This document shows, piece after piece, positions 20,025 to 32,213 of a stretch of 64,000 nucleotides of DNA (positions are counted from its first letter, which is position 1; each line of letters opens with the position of its first letter). A program made the position numbers and the translations under genes. The stretch covers positions 18,142,421-18,206,420 of the forward strand of contig NC_083572.1 of the NCBI RefSeq assembly GCF_027579695.1. Direction: 5' to 3'. Source of the stretch: Neoarius graeffei (Eukaryota > Chordata > Actinopteri > Siluriformes > Ariidae). The notes under the pieces were generated by a model. That model was given only the letters and a program-made list of their open reading frames with translations, had not been told where the DNA came from and did not search any database.

Positions 20025-20188
20025 AACTTAACACAGTGTGTGTCAGTTGTTAAAGCATTGTGCTACCAAGCAGAAGGTTGTGTGTTTAAATCTGCACATT
20101 ACCAAGTTTCCACTGTTGGGACTTGATCAAGGCCCTTAACCTCAGTGGCTCAGCTCAGTATTCTGTCTCACTTGTATGCCAATTTAGA
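20025..20188 (+). mobile_element. Degenerate tRNA-like SINE
   Basis: The stretch GTTAAAGCATTGTGCTACCA followed by AGAAGGTTGTGTGTTTAAAT keeps A-box and B-box-like spacing, then a CAAGGCCCTTAACC body typical of fish SINEs. It ends where the Tc1 element inserts. Confidence 0.5.
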
Positions 20189-20190
20189 TA

Positions 20191-21795
20191 CAGTGGGGCA
20201 AAAAAGTATTTAGTCAGTCACCAATTGTGCAAGTTCTCCCACTTAAAAAGATGACAGAGGCCTGTAATTTTCATCATAGGTATACCTCAACTATGAGAGA
20301 CACAATGAGAAAAAAAAATCCAGAAAATCACATTGCCTGATTTTTAAAGAATTTATTTGCAAATTATGGTGGAAAATAAGTATTTGGTCAACAACAAAAG
20401 TTCATCTCAATACTTTGTTATATACCCTTTATTGGCAATGACAGAGGTCAAACGTTTTCTGTAAGTCTTCACAAGGTTTTCACACACTGTTGCTGGTATT
20501 TTGGCCCATTCCTCCATGCAGATCTCCTCTAGAGCAGTGATGTTTTGGGGCTGTCGCTGGGCAACACGGACTTTCAACTCCCTCCAAAGATTTTCTATGG
20601 GGTTGAGATCTGGAGACTGGCTAGGCCACTCCAGGACCTTGAAATGCTTCTTACGAAGCCACTCCTTCATTGCCCGGGTGGTGTGTTTGGGATCATTGTC
20701 ATGCTGAAAGACGCAGCCATGTTTCATCTTCAATGCCCTTGCTGATGGAAGGAGGTTTTCACTCAAAATCTCATGATACATGGCCCCATTCATTCTTTCC
20801 TTTACACGGATCAGTCGTCCTGGTCCCTTTGCAGAAAAACAGCCCCAAAGCATGATGTTTCCACCCCCATGCTTCACAGTAGGTATGGTGTTCTTTGGAT
20901 GCAACTCAGCATTCTTTCTCCTCCAAACACGACAAGTTGAGTTTTTACCAAAAAGTTCTATTTTGGTTTCATCTGACCATATGACATTCTCCCAATCCTC
21001 TTCTGGATCATCCAAATGCTCTCTAGCAAACTTCAGATGGGCCTGGACATGTACTGGCTTAAGCAGGGGGACATGTCTGACACTGCAGGATTTGAGTCCT
21101 TGGCGGCGTAGTGTGTTACTGATGGTAGCCTTTGTTACTTTGGTCCCAGCTCTCTGCAGGTCATTCACTAGGTCCCCCCGTGTGGTTCTGGGATTTTTGC
21201 TCACCATTCTTGTGATCATTTTGACCCCACGGGGTGAGATCTTGTGTGGAGCCCCAGATCGAGGGAGATTATCAGTGGTCTTGTATGTCTTCCATTTTCT
21301 AATAATTGCTCCCACAGTTGATTTCTTCACACCAAGCTGCTTACCTATTGCAGATTCAGTCTTCCCAGCCTGGTGCAGGTCTACAATTTTGTTTCTGGTG
21401 TCCTTTGACAGCTCTTTGGTCTTGGCCATAGTGGAGTTTGGAGTGTGACTGTTTGAGGTTGTGGACAGGTGTCTTTTATACTGATAACGAGTTCAAACAG
21501 GTGCCATTAATACAGGTAATGAGTGGAGGACAGAGGAGCCTCTTAAAAAAGAAGTTACAGGTCTGTGAGAGCCAGAAATCTTGCTTGTTTGTAGGTGACC
21601 AAATACTTATTTTACCGAGGAATTTACCAATTAATTCATTAAAAATCCTACAATGTGATTTCCTGGATTCTTTCCCCCCATTCTGTCTCTCATAGTTGAA
21701 GTGTACCTATGATGAAAATTACAGGCCTCTCTCATCTTTTTAAGTGGGAGAACTTGCACAATTGGTGGCTGACTAAATACTTTTTTTGCCCCACT
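20191..21795 (-). mobile_element. Tc1/mariner transposon with long terminal repeats
   Basis: Inverted ends begin CAGTGGGGCAAAAAAGTATT and extend for roughly 110 bp (left 20191-20310, right about 21685-21795). They enclose one transposase gene on the minus strand. TA precedes the left end. The last bases of the right end have run into a T tract, so the outermost nucleotides there are altered. Confidence 0.92.
20407..21429 (-). CDS. Tc1 transposase, uninterrupted
   Basis: 340 residues, the usual length for Tc1 transposases. It starts [20 protein letters not shown]. The N-terminal paired-like helix-turn-helix pair (residues 1-110) contains [19 protein letters not shown]. The DDE nuclease follows with [11 protein letters not shown] (first D), [10 protein letters not shown] (second D) and [11 protein letters not shown] (E, DD34E spacing). 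It cuts and pastes the element at TA sites. The protein strongly resembles the Passport group from memory. Several Arg positions of that group appear here as His, Gln or Cys, as expected from CpG decay, so it may be open but inactive. Confidence 0.92.
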   Translation of the reverse strand: MAKTKELSKDTRNKIVDLHQAGKTESAIGKQLGVKKSTVGAIIRKWKTYKTTDNLPRSGAPHKISPRGVKMITRMVSKNPRTTRGDLVNDLQRAGTKVTKATISNTLRRQGLKSCSVRHVPLLKPVHVQAHLKFAREHLDDPEEDWENVIWSDETKIELFGKNSTCRVWRRKNAELHPKNTIPTVKHGGGNIMLWGCFSAKGPGRLIRVKERMNGAMYHEILSENLLPSARALKMKHGCVFQHDNDPKHTTRAMKEWLRKKHFKVLEWPSQSPDLNPIENLWRELKVRVAQRQPQNITALEEICMEEWAKIPATVCENLVKTYRKRLTSVIANKGYITKY

Positions 21796-21939
21796 TTTTT
21801 GCCATCAGTAAAATCTAAATGTTTCATCTCGGAGATATATAGTTTTAAAAAGTTTCCATTTTCAGTAAAAAATTTGGTTCAGCCGAAGAGAACATACATG
21901 GCTAACTGGTGAAACAATCCTGATTTTCGTCCTGTGCAG

Positions 21940-22411
21940 GCACTGAATGTGAGAGGAAGAGATGAGTTTACCAGTGACAACCCCACCCCTCCTCCACAAC
22001 TACACAGCGGAGATGACACCAATGAGAAACAGTTCACAGAAGCTGAATGTCCAGTTTCATACACCAGCTCCACTACAGAAAAGGATAAGGAAACATCAAC
22101 AGTGAAAGTGAGTGAGAGAGAAGAGCGGATGGAGGAGGAAGAGACTCTGAATCATTTGCAAGACGAAGGGTATAGAGATGGACTAGATACTGAAACCTGT
22201 GTGACTGAGACAAAGAAAGAGGTCCAACTTGTAGAGTCTGAAGAGGAGGAGGAGCCACACATTTACAGACAAGAGCTTATTGGAAAAGATACAACGTTAG
22301 ACAGATCTATCATTGTGCAGGGTTCTGGGACAGATAACTCAGATGAGGAAGAAGAACTGCTTTGTGACCTCGTGCAGAAACTTCAGGTTGCACTCCTATC
22401 TCCACCAACAG
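21940..22411 (+). CDS. dytn: Probable dystrotelin (dytn), penultimate exon
   Basis: A 472-bp exon (157 codons plus one base) follows the acceptor TTTTCGTCCTGTGCAG. It encodes an acidic Ser/Thr/Glu-rich segment ending NSDEEEELLCDLVQKLQVA. The 3' boundary reads AACAG-GCAAGT, the consensus of the rare GC-AG intron class. The next exon joins in phase 1 at 22900. The identification rests on three things: position and convergent orientation next to adam23, as recalled for human DYTN; a dystrobrevin-like C-terminal motif in the next exon; and the acidic tail. The ZZ finger and EF-hand exons were not found, so most of the gene must lie beyond the window or among the repeats on the left. Confidence 0.5.
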
Positions 22412-22899
22412 GCAAGTGTACAGGGTGAAGGTCACTTGCATACCTGAACCTGTTTGCTACATTGAAATGCCACTTAATTTTCCAATATCCCTTTTTGTAA
22501 TGGGAGATGCTTAAAGGCAATTAACAAATTCACATTCAGTCATGACATGAAAATTACTAATATGTGTGAAGAATAATGTATCTTTATAAATTGCCATTCT
22601 TAGCTGTATGGTATGACGTGAACTGGCTGTCTTCAAGTGAAAACTAAAGACCTGCCTCTTCACCAAGTACTTAAAGGAGCAGTAATGACATAGTTGCTGT
22701 ACTAGTTTATATTAACTCTCCTTTAACAGGGTTTTAGCTTGATTGTACATTATTCTCAGACTTGCCTATTTGTATTAACATGAGGATACTTTTTTGATGG
22801 AAGCTAGAAAGCTTTACTTTAAGTCATTCTGGATAACAATATCTACTAAAATGCTGTAAATGTAAATAAGGGTATCATAAAATAGCTAACATTATACAG

Positions 22900-23087
22900 A
22901 GTGTGGTTCGTGTCAGACAGAGGCACTGTTACAGGCAGCAAGAGGGGTTGAAGATTCAGTGTTTCATCTTGTTACTTCTCTCAAATCAATCACTTCACCT
23001 GGACAGGACATGGAACAGGGCTCAGGAAACAGTGGTCCACACGACAAAGACTTGCGCCACCAAGGAAGTTTATTTTTCCACCAATGA
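22900..23087 (+). CDS. dytn: Probable dystrotelin (dytn), last coding exon
   Basis: The acceptor is CTAACATTATACAG. The 188-bp coding part has two bases completing the split codon, then 62 codons including TGA at 23085-23087. It encodes EALLQAARGVEDSVFHLVTS followed by LKSITSPGQDMEQGSG and ends DLRHQGSLFFHQ. The first part resembles the LLQAADSITNTMSSLVKEL segment of dystrobrevins. Its frame continues exactly from the exon at 21940-22411 across the GC-AG intron. A nearer acceptor at 22920 would also keep the frame but has a poorer tract. Confidence 0.5.
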
Positions 23088-23750
23088 AACAGGAACACTT
23101 TCTTCTTTTGCTTTAGAAATTTCAGAGAAAAACACAAGATTTGGCTGTTCACACAACAGACTTACAGGACCAGTAAAATTTGGCAGTTTGGCAGTGAGAA
23201 TTTATGACTCATATTTCGTCATTGCCCATTTGCACACATCCCATACTAACTGGCTTATTTTGTTTCTGTCAGCTGAGAGACTCCTGTTATTGCCAAGCAA
23301 GAATCACTGCAATTGACCAGGAAGACAAATGCCATTCCTCCCACCACAGAACAGGGCCAATTACTGTAAATTACTTTGGTGTTATCTGGATTTCAATCTC
23401 CCACACAGACAGTTGTATGTTGTTCTTTGCACTGATGTATTTGGGAAAATGTTTAGGCTGTTAGAAATCATCTTTGTGTGGAAACACCAAACTTATTATT
23501 TGAGTCCTGTAATATTGTAGGCCAGTGTTTCTCAACCACTGGGCTGCAGCCCATTAGTGGGCCAAGAAGTGCCATCTAAGTGGGCCGTGATCCCCACCAA
23601 GTTGAAGCTAATCCTCAGTAGGATACAATTGTTGGGTTGCATCCGATGTCACATCCACCTCATTAGGCATGCAAGACATGAAGTGGTGGTCAGCTAAGCT
23701 CACTATTCACAAAGTGTTGCTATCACTGGGGCACCTTGCTAGTTGTTAAA

Positions 23751-24560
23751 ATGCCCTATGCTTGCTTTGTTTTGGGCTGCTCGAATCAAACAAACTGTCA
23801 AACTGATAAAAGTTTCTTCCGGCTTCCCTGTGAAGTGATAAAGGTTGAAAGGGCAAAGGATTTTACCAAAAGACGATGAGAAAGGTGGCTCTTGAACCTT
23901 TGAATGGAAGGGAGCTGAGTCGAAGAACGCTTGAGTATGCAGTGATCACTTCGGGAAAGGTTTGTAAATTCCTCTGATTTATTTCATTTGGATTTTCAAG
24001 TCATTTTTCTTGCCATTTTCCATCATTTCGTGATGTTTTGAAGTTCAGGAAATACTTCAGTGCTCGGATGTGTTTTTGTTTACTGTTCGATCGTGGTCAC
24101 CAAATTGTAAACTAACGCAGATATAATGTGTTATACCCAGGTCTTTAAAGGGGTTTCTGTGGATCTTTGTGAATGATTTACCTGGAAGAGTAGGGATGAT
24201 TTGAGAATCAAGCGGCTGTGGTTTGTTTACACTCGATACTAAAACTTGTAGTGTCCTAGCAACTACTGCAAAGATGTGTACAAAAAGCCCAGAAATGCTA
24301 CTTACCTGGGCAAAAATGATACAGGATTTATCTTGTACCATCCTGATCCCCAGATCTTTTACCCAGCCACATATTAATAAGTTGTACGCCTCCATGCTCT
24401 TCCAGGTTTTCATCTTTTTGTCCGTGTAGAATGATGTCTGCAGCACCAGGTAGTTTAAGATGCCAGGGAAATAAACAGATGGATAATTTTCCACTCGTAG
24501 GAAAAATCCTTCTTTGTTAGCGTGTAAGGATCTATCCCACTGAGTGGTTTCTATATCCAC
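23751..24560. pseudogene. THAP-domain and YqaJ-type mobile protein fragments
   Basis: The plus strand at 23751-23960 reads PYACFVLGCSNQTNC ... FFRLPCEV, then VCSDHFG in another frame: the C2CH pattern of a THAP DNA-binding domain, broken by stops. The minus-strand frame 24057-24560 reads ILNYLVLQTSFYTDKK and MEAYNLLICGWVKDLG. This pattern is seen (from memory) before SWIM/YqaJ nuclease regions of fish repeat proteins. The two lie in opposite orientations, so the fragment is rearranged. Confidence 0.5.
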
Positions 24561-24667
24561 TTCTTCTGAGTGTACTTCTTGGTTTTAATAACTTGCTTGT
24601 TTGCTGTACACCAACATGGAAATAAGTTCTTGTGTTAATTGACCAAACTTCACTTTTGGATCATTAA

Positions 24668-25697
24668 AGTGCCATTCCACCATTGGATGTATTCTTTGGC
24701 ATAAAATACAATATATTTTATGACAACATGACTAGACAGGGGCGGCACGGTGGTGTAGTGGGTAGCGCTGTCGCCTCACAGCAAGAAGGTCCTGGGTTCG
24801 AGCCCCGGGGCCGGCGAGGGCCTTTCTGTGTGGAGTTTGCATGTTCTCCCCGTGTCCGCGTGGGTTTCCTCCGGGTGCTCCGGTTTCCCCCACAGTCCAA
24901 AGACATGCAGGTTAGGTTAACTGGTGACTCTAAATTGACCGTAGGTGTGAATGTGAGTGTGAATGGTTGTCTGTGTCTATGTGCCAGCCCTGTGATGACC
25001 TGGCGACTTGTCCAGGGTGTACCCCGCCTTTCGCCCGTAGTCAGCTGGGATAGGCTCCAGCTTGCCTGCGACCCTGTAGAAGGATAAAGCGGCTAGAGAT
25101 AATGAGATGAGATGAGATGACTAGACAGAGAAATCTTTTAGCTTCAAAATGATATATCAAACATAATTTTTTGATAACGACAAGTATATTAATTTTGCGA
25201 CCAAAGTCACCTACCCTTTTAATTTCCGCGCGGTAGTGAAACGTGATGTCATCAGCAGGTTCCCCTTCTTGTGTACCACGCCACGTGTGACGTGGCACAG
25301 ATTATCAGCAATGGCGGATAGAACGCGATTTCCACTTGTCGATTGCTGTGCCGATATTCACCATCGACCGTCTCCTTTGGGCATCACTTGCTATTTTCCT
25401 TCGCTTCTTTTCCGAAGCTGACAATCGCGTTCTATCAGCCATTGCTGATAATCTGTGCCACGTCACACGTGACGTGGTACACAAGAAGGGGAACCTGCCG
25501 ATGACATCACGTTTCACTACCGTGCTGAAATTAAAAGGGTAGGTGACTTTGGTCGCAAAAATAATATACTTGTCGTTGTCAAAAAAATTATGTTTGATAT
25601 ATCATTTTGAAGCTAAAAGATTTCTCTGTCTAGTCATGTTGTCATAAAATATATTGTATTTTATGCCAAAAAATACATCCAATGGTGGAATGGCACT
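24668..25697. mobile_element. Palindromic element with TTAA target duplication
   Basis: The arms are AGTGCCATTCCACCATTGGA and its complement, flanked by TTAA on both sides (24664-24667 and 25698-25701). The arms meet near 25370 and include a small coding-like scrap read on both strands (MADRTR, then SASEKKRRKIAS and MVNIGTAIDKWKS on the minus strand). TTAA and the inverted ends suggest a piggyBac-like or Kolobok-like non-autonomous element that captured part of a transposon exon. The left arm is longer because a SINE landed in it. Confidence 0.75.
24740..25116 (+). mobile_element. Full-length tRNA-derived SINE with 12-bp target duplication
   Basis: The cleanest SINE copy in the window: GGGCGGCACGGTGGTGTAG head, B box GGTTCGAGCCC, body, and a GATGAGATGAG tail. 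The target duplication is atgactagacag (24728-24739 and 25117-25128). It sits in one arm of the TTAA palindrome, so it is younger than that element. Confidence 0.95.
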
Positions 25698-26265
25698 TTA
25701 ATCCCTTTTGACTGAGAATGCCGTGCATGCATGGTTTTATGTTGGCTTCTGGCACATCCATACAGTTTTAAATACAATACCTACAATTAAAAACAGTTTG
25801 GTTGTATTGCATTTATTTAATTCCTGGGCTCCCATCTGTAACAGGGAGTGATGTTGCATTCCACTAATACACTTTACAGTAGATTATTAGATTCTAATAG
25901 AATAGATGAGCCAAAATAACTGGGAATCTTTTTTTAATGTACCCCGACTCATTACAAATATGAAAAGGTGAGCCTTAAAGTAGAAAAAGTTGAGAACCCC
26001 TGTTGTAGGGTATTTATTGCTGCCAGGCTCCTTCTTCCAAACCATGTTGGCTGCCCAACACCCAATCCCTGACTGACACACATGTCAGCTTCTTACATTT
26101 TTAATCATTCTTAACCAAATGACACCTTGCAACACTAAACCCTATTTTAATAGTTGTTGCAGAACTAATTTTCTATTTATAACTCAGAAGTCATCAGTTC
26201 CAGTCCTGATGAGCCAGAGTTCAGCACAAAAATACCTTATTCAATTGAATTCAATAAAACTGTTA

Positions 26266-27013
26266 CAGTGGCATTTGAAAGTTTGTGAATCTTTTAGAAT
26301 TTTCTATATTTCTGCATAAATATGACCTAAAACAGATTTTCACACAAGTCGTAAAAGTAGATAAAGAGAATCCAGTTAAACAAATGAGACAAAAATGTTA
26401 TACTCGGTTATTTATCGAGGAAAACGATCCAATATTACACATCTGTGAGTGACAAAAGTATGTGAACCTCTAGGATTAGCAGTTAATTTGAAGGTGAAAT
26501 TAGAGTCAGGTGTTTTCAATCAACGGGATGACAGTCAGGTGTGAGTGGGCACCCTGTTTTATTTAAAGAACGGGGATCTATCAAAGTCTGATCTTCACAA
26601 CACATGTTTGTGGAAGTGCATCATGGCACGAACAAAGGAGATTTCTGAGGACCTCAGAAAAAGTGTTGTTGATGCTCATCAGGTTGGAAAAGGTTACAAA
26701 ACCATCTCTAAAGAGTTTGGACTCCACCAATCCACAGTCAGACAGATACTGAAAGCAAAGGTTCACATACTTTTGCCACTTACAGATATAATAGATGTAA
26801 TACTGGATGTAATATTCACAGATCACAGATGTAATATTGGATCATTTTCCTGAATAAATAAATGACCAAATGTAATATTTTGGTCTCATTTGTTTAACTG
26901 GGTTCTCTTTATCTACTTTTAGAACTTGTGTGAAAATCTGATGTTGTTTTAGGTCATATTTACGCAGAAATATAGAAAATTATAAAGGGTTCACAAACTT
27001 TCAAGCACCACTG
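26266..27013 (+). mobile_element. Tc1/mariner deletion derivative
   Basis: Ends are CAGTGGCATTTGAAAGTTTG and the complement of CAGTGGTGCTTGAAAGTTTG, with TA on both sides. About 60 codons of a transposase N-terminus remain (MARTKEISEDLRKSVVDAHQ; GLHQSTVRQILK), then the frame jumps to the right end. It is non-autonomous and of the same family as 15024-15594. Confidence 0.9.
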
Positions 27014-28960
27014 TAATTACTGGGTTCAATTGTGTTCAAGTGAAATCACTCAATTGTCATGACCTTAAACCTTTCAGGAATGTACGATCCTTGGTTGAAC
27101 CAGAAAAAATTTTTTAAAACTGTACATTCATAGAAATAATTTTATCAACTTTCACATTTATCTGAACATGTCCACTTATGAGACTGTCCTTATAAGTAGC
27201 TTATGATCTTTTTGCATGAGTGTCATATGCATTAAAAAAATCTTAAAATCCCTACATATTTTAGTGTTCATTTTAATAGTATGTATTAAGTGATGTAGTT
27301 ATTATTTTTTTTATTTTGTTCATTTTTTGTTAATATTTTTTTCTTTTTTTTGATGGTTGATTTTGCAAGGACTGTGAGTCCAGGTGATGTGTAAAAGTAT
27401 AACATTTTTAATTTTTACATTTTTTAACCCATTCTTAAACACTAGAAACATTCTGGTCTATACACTGAAGAAATAATTAATCAGCATTGCAAATTGTACA
27501 TTCTTATGGTTTGTTCTTCCATTTTATTATTATTTGTTTGTGCTTGAGCCTGATGATGTAAACTCCAAAGACAGAAAAACCTTCGACAATTTTTTTTTAA
27601 AGTTTTATTAATTTTATTCTTCTGTCAATGTTTCCATGGGAAAATGAAATGAAATTTTAACTATTAAGGAGATGAGAATTGACATAAGGAGCCCTAAGTT
27701 TGTGGAGAAAACCCTTGAACACCCTAAATGAAATCCTCCCAATCCAATCAATAGCCCCAGTACTGACTACTTACAAGTTTTTGTATTCATCTGTCCCACA
27801 AGTATGACTATGGTAACAAATATTCAATTTTTAGAAGCTGAGGTTCTTTTTTAAACATTCATTTTAAATAGAAGTAATTAATTTAAAAGACCAACATGTC
27901 CAAGCATATAAAAGACTGCCTAATGAGAGCAATTTCATTGTTAGTATCATTTCTCTATGGTACTAATCCATAGGGTTTGTGCGACATTTCCTTTTTGCAT
28001 AGTAAGTAAAAGTTATCTGGTTTTCCTTTGACATGCAGTTACCTTAAGAAGCGTGGCAGGCTTCACATGGCTCCGCACCCAGTGCAGTTTTTTCATGCAG
28101 CTCTCCGATTAACCGATAGGACAGACCACACATGGTGGTTCAGTATAATAAGTAATAAGGGGAGCAGTTATTGACATTACCAGGCATATATAATTAATTG
28201 TGCATGTGTGGGGCGATTTAATGTGAACTCATTAAGCAGAAAAGGAAGCTGCTGGCCAAATTGTTGGATGCTTTTTCTTTGTTTGGTTGTTTTTTTTTCC
28301 ATTAATGTGGCATAAAGTGCCTTGCAATACAACATGCTGAAACTTGAAAGAAAAAGCAGTTTTTAAATCCATGTCCATGTAAAACAATGTTGAGACCGCG
28401 AGACCAAAATCTCATGTTTGTCTCAAAATGGAATGAGTTTTTCCCCCCCATGTTGAAGAGTGGTCAGGTGACCTAGGCCCCTTCAGACCTACAGACCACT
28501 ACATGAGAGTCCCACCTAGCAATGATTCCATAATCAATGCAGCACACATTCAGTGAAGGCTCAACTCTAGATTGCGCTTCTCTAGGAATATTTGCTCTCC
28601 AGTTGTTGTTTGTTTCTCTTTGTTTTGTGTTAGTGACCCTCCACTGCCATGCAAGTGCCACAGTCAGGGATGGTCATGCCAAAATCAAGCCAGGACATCA
28701 GGAACAAGAACACACACCCATCCTAAACAGGGTAATGGTTCAAAGGTCATGGAAAAAGTAGAGGGGACTAGGACAGGCTTTGGGTACAAGACTTTGGGTG
28801 GAAAAACATTCTACTCAGCTTTGTCTTCCTTCTTTTTTTTTTCCTCCTTGTGTTCAAGTAAAGCTAACTGGCTGTTAGCAGCAGGAGAGGGCACAGTCCA
28901 GCAGGTAGCTCACTTTCAGAATCCCAAGGGAAACCAGGCAAGGCTGAAGGCTCCTGTCCT
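27014..28960. other. adam23 3' flank / 3' UTR, no other gene seen
   Basis: AT-rich DNA downstream of the adam23 stop codon. Part must be the adam23 3' UTR, but I could not place a convincing poly(A) site. No ORF with known domains and no structured RNA were seen. Confidence 0.5.
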
Positions 28961-29006
28961 TTAGATGGCACTGGCGTTGGGGTCGTACCGTCTTTTTTTG
29001 ACGTTT
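28961..29006 (-). CDS. adam23: adam23 last coding exon, cytoplasmic tail
   Basis: The acceptor is CATGCCACCAAG. It encodes [14 protein letters not shown] and then TAA at 28961-28963. Human ADAM23 has NVKKRRFDPTQQGPI here. The run of Lys/Arg directly after the membrane helix is the expected cytoplasmic anchor. Confidence 0.9.
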
Positions 29007-31244
29007 CTTGGTGGCATGGCCAAACGCAGAGGGAACAGAAGGTATAGGAGTTAGTGCAGGCAATGCCAGAAACATCACATTTACACCACAACAGATCGTT
29101 TTGAACACTGAACTTGACCACTGAACCTGAGCAACCCAGCAATCACATATGAGCAAGTACTTCACCTTGATAAATAAAGTTGCATGCCTTGATCTTGATT
29201 TTTAAGAATTAACATGCTACTGTCTTAAGTGTTCCACAGCATTATTCCTGTGAATATTAACTGTGACACTGTTTGACCTTGTTGGGTTGCATGGGGTTAC
29301 AGTGGCCCTTATGTGCAGTTGGAGTGGACATAGAAGTGTCCCTCCTACTGAGTGTGAGTGTGCATTAGAAAGACAAAGAAGGATATGGAAAAACAACATT
29401 ACCTCCTGGGAGAGAACAGTGAGACACACAAAAAAGGGACTAAACAGTCTACAACACTGAGGGTCAGAACAGGATGTTCACACCCACAACATGAACAACG
29501 ACGGACAATACCACCAGCGACAACAAGAAAGGCAACAAGAGTCACAACAACAGAGGGAGGTTTGACACAATCTCCCTGTAGCATGGTGTGATGTGGGGCA
29601 TCCCAGCAGTTTAACATGCACCTGTCCACATAGAGGTTAGGCGGGAGACGCCACTATCGCTGAGTGTGGGGGGACAGAGGAGGAGGAGGTTCGGGGGAAG
29701 CATGCAGGTGCAGTGCAGCGCGTATCTGTACCAGGTCTCAGTGAAGCAGGCAGTAAAGGCAGCAGTGTCGGGCGGGTCCGGGTAGGGGCGTGAGGGGTCT
29801 TGCTCTGTTCTAGGTTTTCGAGGGGGGGCCAGGGCCTTCCACGAGGTTAGAGAGAGGCGTAGCGGCCAGCCATGGTACAAAGGCTGCCTACGACACAACC
29901 TCCACCCCTCTTCGCTCATACTTTCACCCTTTCAGACAACGGAAGGGGAAGGGATTGAAAGAGAAGTCACGGCGAGGAGAGCGGGTCAGAAAGTGGTCAT
30001 CCCACCCCAATTCCTCCCCCACCCAAAAAAAAAAAAAAATCAAAACCTCATCCCTAAAAACCAACCTCCCCTCCCCCAAGAAAACCGTCCCCTCCCGCCC
30101 AGCGAGGTGAGCTTGGCCTTTGTGCAATGCTCTTATACACAGCATCCTGTTGTAGCTCTGCCTTGTAGGTGCCAGTCCACATGCACAAACCCTATGTGGT
30201 CAAGATGCCATGTGCAGACCAGCATGCTGAAGTGAGCTAAATCCCCCTAGACTGCCATACAACTCCCAAGGTTAGCTAGCTAGTGAGCCCATTACCTGGA
30301 TTGCACTTCCTGCCAAATTCTTTTACAACTAACATATTTTATGAACTTAAATGTCTTCATAGAACACATTTTTAAAAAGGCACTTGCTTAAGCATTACAA
30401 ATCCATTTAGAAATCCTATTACAAATCCAGTGTGACAGCCTTATCAAATGAACATTTTGGTTTATATGTTATGGACTGGATTAAAATGAATATAAAATTT
30501 CACACATCTTGTTTATGAGAGAGAAAATAGCACTCAGATTTTCTGATCATTAATTAGCACTTTCCTCTTTGTTCCCATCAACTTATCTTTTCAATAGCAT
30601 CATAACTCAGAACTGTTATTTTATCATTTTGCACGCATGCATCTCAAGCGTCGGGCCAGTTTTCTGGAGGTTCTGCTACAGTCTACAGAGGCTTAGCCGA
30701 TCCCAAAGCATTTTGTATGAATAATTTAGAAACAGCTTGGATTGATTAACTGTGAAATTTACATTTATTACAGGTTTTATTAAATCAGGTATTCATTCAT
30801 TTTAAAATAACTACCAGTCAAAAGTTTGGACACACCTACTCATTCATCTAAAAAATATATATATATTAAATTAAAAATTAAAAAGTTTCGTATTTTAGAT
30901 TCTTCAAAGTATCCAGTGTTTACCCTGATGATGATTTGCACACTATTGGCATTATCTTAACCAGCTTCATGAAGTAGTCACCTGGAATGCTTTTCAATTA
31001 ACAGATATGCCTCATCAAAAGTTAATTAGTGCAATTTCTTGCTGCCTTAATGTGTTTGAGATCAAACAGTAAACAGTAAGTAATAATAAAAACACAGTAA
31101 ACAGCCCTATTCCACAACTGTAGTAATCCATATTGTCAAGAACCACTCAACTAAGTAAAGAGAAATGACATCCATCAATACTTTTAAGATATGAAGTTTC
31201 TTTAAAAAATTGAATTAGAAGGTGTCCAAACCATTGACTAGTAC

Positions 31245-31298
<54 letters not shown>

Positions 31299-31780
31299 GT
31301 ACTGTGCATAAGTCTTAGGCACATATAAAGACCAAAAATGGCTTAAAAAATAATGAAATGAAATGTTCAAACATTTTTAAAAAATTGTATAAACAGCAGT
31401 AAGCCATAACAAATGAAACAAAGTCAACATTTGGTATGAGACGACCCTTTGCTTAATAGCATCTTACAGAACCAGCCACGGTTCTTCTGGACACTTTGTC
31501 ACACTTGCCTTTTAATTTTGCACCAAAAACCCAGTAGCCTTCATTATGTTTTTTTTTTTTTGTTGTTTTAAATCTGAAAAGTGCTCTCTTGTGTAATATG
31601 CTGCTCAGATACAAAAAAAAAAAAAATCTGTAACATTTAATTTTGTGCTGGAAACCGGATGTCTGGAACTCAAAAATGTTTTTGTACTGACTCGATAATG
31701 TAGAAGTCATAAAATAGCAATCTATAACAAAAGTTTGTATGGAAAAAAAAAATATATAGGGGGCCTAAGACTTTTGCACA

Positions 31781-31843
<63 letters not shown>

Positions 31844-32182
31844 ATACAAAATATAAAAAAGGTTTAAGTATGCATATTTTACAGTAAATATGTAGATATG
31901 TGATTTACAGTAATTTGAACCTAGTGATCTATCCACTTAGTATGCTTTTGAAAGATTCATGAAATAAAAGACTGATGAAGCAGATGAAAGATTACTATTA
32001 GCTAATTATTGATCACGAGACATTTTTAGAATAATGAAGACAAACATAACTTCACATAGTAAGGCACATCACTTTTAGACCACATCTTTATCAGTTTAAC
32101 CTAAAATGCCACTCTTGCATGTTATGCTATGTAAGAATCTGTAGCAGAAGCTCAGGCCCTGATGTATGTGTGCTGCTGCTGT

Positions 32183-32213
<31 letters not shown>

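Larger units (their letters stand above)
23523..26002. mobile_element. hAT element (Charlie-like ends) carrying nested elements
   Basis: The left end is CAGTGTTTCTCAACCACTGG and the right end is the complement of CAGGGGTTCTCAACTTTTTC. The 8-bp target copies are ttgtaggc (23515-23522) and ttgtaggg (26003-26010). Inside are a THAP-type fragment (23751-24560) and a palindrome at 24668-25697 with its own SINE. No hAT transposase is seen. Confidence 0.8.

Noticed and set aside
25305-25517. Possible small host gene MADRTRLSASEKKRR...
   Set aside because: It lies entirely in the arms of a TTAA-flanked palindrome and looks like a captured transposon scrap.
29611-29919. GC-rich 102-codon minus-strand ORF in the last adam23 intron
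   Set aside because: No matching splice phases, no recognised domain; kept only as part of the intron description.
31670-31936. ORF with long Ile/Tyr runs
   Set aside because: It is a translation of the (TA)n microsatellite.
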